Shown piece by piece: positions 55,998 through 64,000 of a stretch of 64,000 nucleotides of DNA. A model generated the notes under the pieces. That model ran no database searches and was not told where the DNA came from. It saw nothing but the letters and a program-made list of their open reading frames with translations. The stretch is from contig BSBK01001537.1 of the NCBI GenBank assembly GCA_027943335.1, positions 1,506,501 through 1,570,500 of the forward strand, given 5' to 3'. The DNA comes from Chamaecyparis obtusa (taxonomy: Eukaryota > Streptophyta > Pinopsida > Cupressales > Cupressaceae). Every line of letters begins with the position of its first letter. Position 1 is the first letter of the stretch. A program made the translations under genes and the position numbers.

Positions 55998-57667
55998 TGA
56001 AAGATCCCCACATGAATCTGATCCAATTTTTCTGTTTTGTTTGGTTTGATGTTGTCTTGGACTCTCGTAAATGGTGTAGTTCCCGAGTTTAGTAATTTTG
56101 ATCTGAGTTTGGCTGAGTGCGTTTTGATGCTTGTTTATCATAACATATTGCAAATAATGAAAAGAAATAACTATGCAATGAATCAAAACATGTATAGCTA
56201 AATTATATGGCAAAATAGGAGTTTATTGTTTGCTGCTAAGACTGAAACGAGAGATTACAGACCTATTATCAGTCACAAATCAAATTGTTACAATTCAGTC
56301 CATAGGGTTTATCACTGTATAATCAACATGTATCATACCCGGATGTTAGCTAGCTGTTGTAGGCTGATGTAGATCACGTTGGGACTGGTAAATGACCACT
56401 TTCAGGTCTTATATGAAGTCTGATATGCAACAGCAAGACTGATATGAGCTGCTACAAGTCTGATATGCAATTTCAAGCAATCATATTCACTTCCATGAAT
56501 CTGTTATGCACTTTCCAGCCACTATATAAATCACTACACGTCTGATTATGATTCCAAACCCTAACACCCAACAGTAGTAGGTTATATTCGTGCTGAATGA
56601 TGATGACATAGGCCCAATCATCACAGATCTGCAAGTAAATGGTGAATTTAACATGCTGTTACAAAAATGTCTGATTTACCTCTGACAATAAATCCAAACC
56701 TGCATAAGAATCTCTCCAATGAAGCTCAAACAAGAACCCTGTGTAGATTCCCCTCAACTATGAACTGGGTTTTTGTTCGGTTCACTAATCTCCAAGGGTT
56801 TTTGTCCTTAGAAAATCTGATCTGCTGCTGGAAACCAACATGCTACTGTAGAAATTAATCCTAGAATGATGAAATGGCTACCCTCCAAGTTACTTTATTC
56901 TCTCACAACCTTAGTTTGATTTTAGGGTTGCCTTCCCATTATTTTTATTCTCTACTAAATACTTTATTTGGTTTTTTAATCAAATTATTTCCTCCTCTAG
57001 GCTGATCAAACCTTTTCCCTAGGCTCCCCTTTTATTATTTTAAGTTGTTTTGAAAACAACTTATGTTATGTCTGCTAGCCAACATGGCCTATGGTGGTCC
57101 CCTTTATTATAATATTAAAATACTTTATTAAGAGCACTTTATTCAATTAAATTGAATTTTTAAAGTTATTACTTTAATAATCCAAAATTATTCCCGGATT
57201 CATTACCTGAACTCCCAAACTAAAAACTAAATGATGTCAGCAGTCGGTGATAACTGGATGCGATTGTGCAATTGGCAGTCTCTGCCTAAAAAGAAGCTAT
57301 CCTACTTAAAAATAGGAGATGGTCTCTGATCAATAGGAAATGCTCATAAGGTCCCCTTGCTACATTCCACGAGTCTCCAAATGGTCAACAAGTCAACTTG
57401 CAGTCCAATTCTAAAATATAGGAGCTACAATTAAAACTTTCAAAATGGTCCCAGGGGTCCCTTGCTGCATCCCGATCAACTCCCAGTCAACCCCTAAAAA
57501 ATAGGACAACCTCTTAAAATTTAGGAGACTGCCTCAAACTATCCAGAATGGCTCACAAAGCGCCTGTGTAGCTGCACAAGCCTTAGTATGTGTCCCCTTT
57601 CCACTCCACTGGCCTATGGGAACCCGATGATAGGCCAATGCCTGTCACCTAGGTAGGGAACATTACA
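55998..57667 (-). repeat. 3' LTR of the non-canonical element, 1,670 bp
   Basis: It has TG...CA ends and a polypurine tract next to it. It contains a cluster of TCTGATATGCA-like motifs near 56407-56470, also present in the partner LTR near 61830-61940. The LTRs are clearly diverged, so the insertion is old. Confidence 0.8.
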
Positions 57668-57680
57668 GTCCTCCCTTCCT
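57668..57680 (-). other. Polypurine tract
   Basis: On the minus strand this is AGGAAGGGAGGAC, directly ahead of the LTR start, as required for plus-strand priming. Confidence 0.75.
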
Positions 57681-58251
57681 AGAGATTGCTTGCCCTCAAG
57701 CAATCTGTATCTGCATGCCAAAACCATATGCTGTGATCCCATATGAACCTTAGGAATGGTGCTCCACCAATCTGTTGCGCCACTATGATGTAAACATTAC
57801 CATACCCTGTGGTGCGAAGCAACTCATCAAGATCCCATTGAAGTAAAGAATCAAACATGCGAATGCTTGGATCCTGAATCAAAGTGTAGAGCCTGCTGCA
57901 GGAGATGAAGAATTTTGTCAACCAGTCACCCTGAAGTAACCATCTGTGCATCTTAGTGAGGTCCATAACAACAATCCTTGCACTTGATACAATCCTGGGC
58001 AACAGAAAGAATAACATCATCAACCATAGCATATGAACCTTGACATCTCTCCTCATGATGTCCCCAACATGAGGTAGATCAAACCCTGACAAGAAGCTAG
58101 TATAGAAGATGTCAGCAAGCTCAACTTTGAAGTTACAAATTCTGGGAATGTCTCTGTGGTCACAAATTGACAACGCATTATCGGCATTATCGACACATTG
58201 TCTCCAAGTGTCAAAGGGGAAGTAGCCGATGAGATCTCCCCTATACTCCAA
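57679..58251 (-). pseudogene. Unknown ORF next to the polypurine tract
   Basis: An ORF of 190 codons from ATG 58251, with hydrophobic segments (HMLWLMMLFFLLPRIVSSAR) and Trp-rich blocks. Related fragments occur further upstream on the same strand (58749-58426 and 59103-58843), so a longer coding region may have decayed. I do not recognise it, and it shows no gag, protease, RT, RNase H or integrase motif. It ends where the LTR begins. Confidence 0.4.
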
Positions 58252-59592
58252 TCAATATAAAATAACCATACATGTATGTAGATCATCAAAACAATGTGAA
58301 AATGAACTCCCACATGCTAAGAAACCAACATAAATGACCACCATGCCTTGCTGTAATAACTTAGATCAACAATCTGAATGATATCACAGTTGTTGTCATG
58401 CCAATGCAAACCAAAGAAACCCATCTCATACTCCGTGTCCATCCAATAGTTGTGCCTCCATAGTCAATACACTCCATTGCATTCCAAAAGCTGATGCAGA
58501 TTCAAACAATTCTGAAAATATAGTGAACAGCCATGTAGGGCAGCTACTTGTCACCAAATAAACCATGCCATTTTTCTCTAAGACCAACCAATAAGTAGCT
58601 GTACAGATATAAGAACTAGGTCTCAACATTGAATTTGCAATGTAGATGTCTTCTTTAACACCCAAAAATAACTCATGAAAGGCTGATCCACTATGAGTAA
58701 CACCCATAAAATCACTATGCTCATTCATAACACTGTCAACATCAACCATAAACTTAGAATTAGTGAAGTCTTGCCTCTCATTATGTATGGAATGATGTAC
58801 GTCACGAATTTTCTTGGACTGATTTATTATTGTTGTTCTAGACTAAACAAATTCAGTCCTTTTGGATGAATCATCATCAAAATAACCATGCTTAACCAAT
58901 GCATCATGAATGCCAACCCTTGAAGATTCAATTTCACTAATTACTCCACGAATAGGAGCTGCAAATTCATGTAAATGAGAGAGAATAACGCTGCTGCCCT
59001 TAATCAGAGATCTAGGGCTTATTGTAGCCTTTCTCTCATTACCTTGGAAAAATTTAATGCGAGAGCACACTTGCATACACTTGACAACCCAATCTAGTAG
59101 CATATCTAGTCTTTAAACTATGACATCCTCATACTCAATTAAAGTATCAATAGCGTAAGGGTGAGGCATCAACATACATATTAATTTTTGTTCTTCTGCA
59201 ACTGCTGTTATAAAATCAGATTGGGGGCAAATAGACGTTCCCACCATATCCTCATGCTTAGTTATCCTTTCATGAATGCCAGCCATGCTCTACTTGTCTT
59301 CATTATCCTTCTTGGATTTGTGCCCATGTGAAGTCAAGAGATTGCTGTTCCCATTCAGGAAATCAAAATTATGTTCTTTCTTACCTCCATGAATGATATG
59401 TTTTTTCTTACCAATTGTCTCCAAGGTGTAGTATGCAAAACAAACCAAACATTATCAAAATGCAAGATCTTAGTAGACAATCTCTTAGACTCAATAATCA
59501 ACTCTTTAAGATAAAATCTACGTTACCGGATTTGGACCCTGGACCCTCGAACTGGGTCCGGGTCCAATCCAGGTCCTAATTTGTGGACGGGT

Positions 59593-59710
59593 CCGTGCTG
59601 GATCCGGACAGGGTACACATTCAGACCTGTGGGTCCTTCTGGATCCGCAGTGCTGCGGATCTAGAAGGACCCACAGGTCCGAACGCGGACCTTGTCCGGA
59701 TCCAGCACGG
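59593..59710. repeat. 118-bp near-perfect palindrome
   Basis: Two arms of about 58 bases meet at GCAG-TG-CTGC (59647-59656). Left-arm blocks CCGTGCTGGATCCGGAC and CCTGTGGGTCCTTCT are mirrored on the right with few mismatches. The transcript would fold into a long hairpin. It lies inside the 607-bp hAT element. Confidence 0.85.
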
Positions 59711-59965
59711 GCCCGGGGGGATCCAATATGGGTCTGCACTGACCGCCAGGGACCAAGTTAAAGTGGGCCCAAAATTTTTTTTTTTCTCCAAACAAGTGAT
59801 GGTTTTCTTTAGAATCGTGAACATAGATCAATGATCAATTATTTGAATTTTTAATGTTTATCTTTGACATTTGGCATTGATCAATGATCAAGCATCATAG
59901 ATTCATACGATGAAATGATTTAGTTTTACAATTATGTATATTTCTCTTATTTTTTGTATATATAA

Positions 59966-59968
<3 letters not shown>

Positions 59969-60015
<47 letters not shown>

Positions 60016-60020
60016 TATAT
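59969..60020. repeat. (AT)n microsatellite
   Basis: A run of AT dinucleotides about 50 bases long with a single break. An equivalent run lies at 62094-62116 in the related hAT element. Confidence 0.95.
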
Positions 60021-60738
60021 ATACACACGAACCCATATGAATCATAACGGAAAAAAAATTTCACGAATTCATGAACCGGATTCTCGTACCCGAACCCGAA
60101 CCCGAACCCGAACCGGTAACTTAGGATAAAATGCTTCATATGACCTCAACAATTGCTCTTTCATTGTAGGCGATGTTTGATTAGCCAAATTGAAATGAAA
60201 TATGTTCCATTCCACACAAATGGATATTTCGCTTGTGGCTAGTCCATCAAATGTGTAACTATTATCATCATTGTTTTGAGCCTTCCAGGGGTTCCCTAAA
60301 AGAGGACAGTCATAAACTCCAGGATGCCAACTAGATTTCCTCCTTTCTTCTTCACACAACTCAACATGCCCTTCTTGTTGGCTTACCTCAAGAAGCTCTT
60401 TCTTTTCAAATTCAACTTGTATACTTTCTTCTCTTGGGAGAAATAATGATCTAATGTATGATTCCCTTTGTTTCTTTGCATTGTCTAGCTGGTTACATCA
60501 TTCCTTGACCTCTTGTAGGTACTGTCTTGCTTGGGCAGAAAACATCTTTTCTTTCTTAGTTCTTTGTAACCACCCATCACACATATCGTGTCCTTTTAAC
60601 ATCTTCCATGGTATGATGTACAGAATTAGAACCTTTGTGGCTTGAGTCCACAATTTATACTTCATGTTTGACACCTTCAACTTGAGTGCCGACATTGGAA
60701 GACTCAACAATACCATCATCTTCATGTGTAATGGCTGC

Positions 60739-61404
60739 CTATTCATAATTTTGCATAGGTAAGGGACTACTGCTCCGAATCAGGGATTCAGTCCTTTCTT
60801 CATGTGTTTGTGTGATGTCTTCATAGATCTTAATCACCTCTCTTTTCATGAATGGATGGTCAGCAACAAGTGCTGGTTCACTACTTACTGAAAATTCTGA
60901 ATTGCCTCCACATAGCTGATCAGTTACTGCTGGTTTGGCAAACCCTGGGATAGACTTTTGAACAATATGTGATTCCTCTTTGCGTAAACCCTCATATGGC
61001 TGAAGTGAACTTGTGGCTTCTTTTTCAAATGAAGTTTCAGTATTGGGATGATCTATATGCTCATCATTAGTGACTTCAATGTGTTCATTGTTGTTATGCC
61101 TCTTATCTATCCTTTTAGCTTCTTCCAAAAGAAATTTCTCTAACAATAACGACATATCGGATTGGTATTTTTGAAATGCTTGAAAGAAGTCATTCATACC
61201 ATTTATAAGTTTTCCCATATGATGATCATTTCTTTGTGGACTTACACTATTTTTCCTATCCCTTTTTTTAGCTGGTGAGGCAGGAAATAAAGTAGGTAAC
61301 CATCTTCCATCCTTAATTCTACCCATTAAACTAACTCTTTGTCCAACTGAAAACCAATCCAAACTGAAGTATACACAATCTGAATTCACCCAACAGGCTA
61401 GCAA
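60739..61404 (-). pseudogene. Unknown ORF at the 5' end of the non-canonical LTR element
   Basis: 222 codons from ATG 61404, only 20 bases after the LTR. It includes MGRIKDGRWLPTLFPASPAK and a charged, probably helical segment (HHMGKLINGMNDFFQAFQKY, then LLLEKFLLEEAKRIDKRH), then a polar tail. It occupies the position of gag but shows no zinc knuckle or capsid-like motif that I recognise. It ends at a TAG. It could be a diverged structural protein or a captured host fragment. Confidence 0.45.
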
Positions 61405-61405
61405 A

Positions 61406-61424
61406 ATCCAAACTTTGATACTAT
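61406..61424 (-). other. Variant tRNA-Met primer binding site
   Basis: On the minus strand this reads ATAGTATCAAAGTTTGG next to the LTR end. It differs from TGGTATCAGAG at two or three positions. Confidence 0.6.
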
Positions 61425-61986
61425 TAAAAGATCCCCACCTTAATCTGATCTAATTTTTCCTTTTTGTTTGGTTTGATGTATGTCTTCAACTCTTGGGATT
61501 GGTGATGTTTTTAAGTTTGGTAATTCTGATCTGAGTTTGGCTGAGTGCGTTTTCATGCTTGTTTATGATAACATATTGCAAATAAGAAAGGAAATAACTA
61601 TGCAATGAATCAAAACATGTACAGCTAAATGATATGGCAAAATACGAGTTTATTGTTTGCTGCTAAACCCGAAATGAGAGATTACAAACCTATTATCAGT
61701 CGCAAATCAAATTGTTACAATTCAATCCATAGGGTTTAAAAACATGTAATCAACATGTATCATACCCGGATGTTAGCTAGCTGTTGTAAGCCGATGTAGA
61801 CCTCTTTGTGACTGGTAAATGACCACTTTCAGGTCTGATATGAAGTTTGATCTGCAACAGCAAGACTGATCTGAGCTGCTACAAGTCTGATATGCAATTT
61901 CCAGCCATCATATTCACTGCCATGAATCTGATATGCACTTTCCAGGCACTATATAAACCACTACAGATCTGATTATGATTTCAAAC
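61425..61986 (-). repeat. 5' LTR (part) of the non-canonical element, broken by a hAT element
   Basis: It matches 55998-56560 along its length. The break falls at GATT(T)CAAAC; in the intact 3' LTR the sequence runs on as CCAAACCCTAACACC. The first two bases have changed from TG to TA. The remainder should lie beyond 64000. Confidence 0.85.
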
Positions 61987-64000
61987 CTTAGTTGCCGATT
62001 CGGGTTCGGGGACGGATTCGGGTTCGCGAATCCGGTTCGTGGATTCGTGAAATTTTTTTTTCCCGTTTTGGATTCGTGAGGATTCGTGAGTTTATATATA
62101 TATATATATATATATGCATTATAAATTTATATATCAAAAAATATAAGAGAAATATACTTAATTCTAAAACTAAATCATTTCATACTATGAGTATGAATCT
62201 ATGATGCTTGATCATTAAAACTTCAAATAGCATACTTGATCATTGATCTATCATTCTATGTTGACAATTCTAAAGAAAATCAGCACATTGAATTATATTA
62301 CTGAATTACAAAATGACATTTCAAAATATTGTTCATTAAAGTTTGAGACATGATTCAATGTTCAATGGTTCATCAATCAAATGGATTATCAAAAAAATCT
62401 GGATCAATGGGGTCTCCAGTAGCTGCAAGTGTTTGATCAAAATCATCATTAATGGAACCCAAAGTTCCACTAGCACTAGAGGGTGCTGTCTCATCATCAT
62501 CATCATCACCATCATAATCCACATCAGCCAAAGTGCTTCTAGCAAGATCGTGAATGGTCATATCTAGGTCAGCAGATTCGGGTGCTACATCCCAAAGCTT
62601 CGTTGGCCCCTTCTTGTACTTTGGATCCTTCCGTGACAGGAGACGCAAGTTGTTGTGAACATACACCAAATCTTCTGCTTTTTTTGCAGCCAACCGGTTA
62701 CGCTTGACTAAGTGGATAAAGGAGTAAGTACTCCAATTCCGCTCAGCAGCAGAAGAGCTCGCAACCTAGAGAAAAAACCAACAAAATTAAAAAAATACAA
62801 GATAAATTGAAGAGCGTTAAGTATTAAATTCTACAATGCAAGTGCCAAAACAAAAAGAAAAAAAAAGTTAAACCTTAAAAACTTACTTGTGATAGAATCT
62901 TAATCGCAAGAAGTTGGAGGTATAGATAATCTTGCCCATGAAGATACCACCATGTAACAGCATCCATTTTGCTTTGGTCATTGATAGCAGTAGGGTGGAG
63001 ATCTCTTCCTGAGATAAATGATCCAAATTCTCTCCTAACACTTACCCCAATATCTGGATCATGGAAGATTTTATCAAATGCCTTCTTATACCCACTGGCG
63101 ACCTCAGCATCTCTATATGGTGCCACTCTACCTGGAATACCAAGTACTTGTGCGCTATAGTACCTAGGAGAAAGAGCATATGCTAGGAGGTGCAATGGTG
63201 TGGTCATCTTGTTCCAACGATGAAGAACCATTGCTTCCACCTTTTTGTATAAGGTGTCCTCAGGATCATTCTCTCTCCTATGTATGACCTGGGATATCAA
63301 ATGAAGTTCATGTAAGTTATCATTATGTCAATTTTGAATTTAAATAACTCTCAATAAACAAAGATAAAGGAATGTATTAAATTTATGACTTACCATTTTT
63401 ATCTTCTCCAACATTGTGTCCATGCTATCATAGATATCCCCCAAGCATGGTAAATCAGTGTCGGCAAATCGAAGCATAGACATGATGGGATCAGTGAATT
63501 CCAAGACATACTCCACACGAGTCCACCAATCATCATCTAATACCAATGCCTTCACCTTTTGGGCCCTGACTGTACTGGACTGCTTCCAGATGCTCCATTG
63601 GTTACTAATAACCATTTGTGATAAGGCCTCCTTCACCTTGACAAGCCGTCTCAACACAATTGTGTGAGAGGCAAACCGGGTTTCAGCCACCTAAAACATG
63701 TTAGTAGAAAGTTAAAACATGACATAAAAATTATAAAATGATAAATGAAACTAAATAAGTTATAAATTAAATTTTAAAATTTACCTTCAACAATTCCAAT
63801 TTTGAGTAAGTTCTGAAAATTGCTTGTGACATATGGTGATTTGTCACAAACATTTGAATCTCCTCACCCTCCTCATACACCTGTTTCACCCAGTCTATTT
63901 CGGTGCCAATTGCCTTCATCACTAGATTGAGAGAATGGACGGTGCACAGTGTCCAAAAGATGTGATCATATCTAGCCTCTATCAAAGCACCTGCAGCCTT
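61987..64000 (-). mobile_element. Autonomous-looking hAT element, left end in window, transposase on minus strand
   Basis: The end CTTAGTTGCCGATTCGGG resembles the CTAAGTTACCGGTTCGG end of the 607-bp element. It is inserted into the LTR after TTTCAAAC (61979-61986), the presumed 8-bp duplication. Subterminal GATTCG/GGTTCG units fill 62000-62085. The other end is outside the window. Confidence 0.85.
62373..64000 (-). CDS. hAT transposase, C-terminal four exons (incomplete at 5' end)
   Basis: Exons on the minus strand: 64000-63785 (DHIFWTLCTVHSLNLVMKAI, matching the FWTPCAAHC block of the hAT at 42951), 63690-63394 (ETRFASHTIVLRRLVKVKEA), 63288-62887 (AYALSPRYYSAQVLGIPGRV), and 62765-62373 (the dimerisation motif ASSSAAERNWSTYSFIHLVK, then KRNRLAAKKAEDLVYVHNNL and an acidic tail). 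All junctions are GT-AG and the frame is open through the stop at 62373. I see no lesion in this part, so the element could be active. It is a different lineage from the one at 42951. The BED finger and first catalytic Asp would be outside the window. Confidence 0.87.

Larger units (their letters stand above)
59518..60124. mobile_element. Non-autonomous hAT element (607 bp) with large internal palindrome
   Basis: The ends are CTACGTTACCGG and, read inward, CTAAGTTACCGG. The 8-bp duplication GATAAAAT lies at 59510-59517 and 60125-60132. The right 300 bases match, inverted, the left end of the hAT element at 61987 (including GAGAAATATAC, CTAAATCATTTCAT and GATTCGTGAAA-type blocks), so it is a deletion derivative or relative of that family. 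It holds no ORF of note. Confidence 0.88.
55998..61986 (-). mobile_element. Non-canonical LTR retroelement on the minus strand (5' LTR continues past a hAT insertion)
   Basis: Direct repeats TGAAAGATCCCC... (55998 on) and TAAAAGATCCCC... (61425 on) run in parallel for about 560 bases. The left copy ends CATTACA at 57667, next to GTCCTCCCTTCCT, a polypurine tract in reverse. Left of the right copy, the minus strand reads TAGTATCAAAGTTTGG, a variant tRNA-Met primer site. So the left copy is the 3' LTR and the element reads leftward. The internal 3.76 kb has no recognisable gag, RT or integrase. The 5' LTR is broken at 61987 by a hAT element. Confidence 0.8.
54167..64000 (+). other. Intron after exon o, at least 9.8 kb, continues beyond the window
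   Basis: The donor is GTTGTATT. No further exon of the spastizin-like gene is recognisable up to 64000, and the space is taken by an LTR element and two hAT elements. The stretch 54167-55997 holds no gene or repeat I can name. Confidence 0.75.

Noticed and set aside
59518..59770. Independent GC-rich gene or CpG island
   Set aside because: It is explained by the palindrome and subterminal GGATCC/GGTCC repeats of the 607-bp hAT element.
1..64000. Endogenous pararetrovirus, tRNA or rRNA genes, organelle insertions
   Set aside because: I looked for movement-protein/coat signatures, cloverleaf-like genes and rRNA or plastid coding motifs while reading, and saw none that I could support.

Overview
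The window is plant nuclear DNA from a large, repeat-rich genome. The evidence is GT-AG introns, Copia, L1 and hAT elements at high density, and one slowly evolving host gene whose protein matches a land-plant family. An intron of about 20.7 kb filled with old, nested transposons fits a gymnosperm (conifer, ginkgo or cycad) better than a compact angiosperm genome. I could not determine the species.

The only host gene I can support is on the + strand: 15 consecutive internal exons from 25669 to 54166 (1,194 codons, phases consistent throughout). It encodes the plant homologue of spastizin/ZFYVE26 (the Arabidopsis At2g25730-type protein). The first 14 exons lie in 7.7 kb. A 20.7 kb intron follows, then one 102-bp exon, then another intron of at least 9.8 kb that runs off the window. 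Both ends of the gene are outside the window or unrecognised.

Region by region: 1-3724 holds the 3' part of an LTR-type element. It carries a long ORF of unknown function ahead of a polypurine tract, with an array of GTACGG palindromes near its left end. 3725-6518 is the 3' half of a Sirevirus-like Copia element. 7071-12332 is an unusual 5.26-kb element with TG...CA ends, a 5-bp target duplication, LTR-like arms in inverted rather than direct orientation, and an unrecognised long ORF. 13142 to about 18 kb is a decayed Copia element on the minus strand. 18167-19325 is a non-autonomous hAT element. 19334-25668 is non-coding.

Intron 14 (33342-54064) contains a decayed Copia pol, a highly deleted LTR element inserted in its reverse transcriptase, and an LTR-like repeat carrying a nearly complete hAT transposon (42951-47029). 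It also holds a Copia gag remnant and an L1 LINE. Intron 15 contains a minus-strand LTR element (from 55998) without recognisable gag-pol. That element carries two hAT insertions: a 607-bp non-autonomous one with a 118-bp palindrome, and an autonomous-looking one that continues past the window end.

Several insertions can be verified inside the window, because the same repeat also occurs without the insertion. This gives direct empty-site evidence for the inverted-LTR element and for the 42951-47029 hAT. The most unusual material is the group of three LTR-like elements that carry long non-gag-pol ORFs, above all the one with inverted LTR-like arms.
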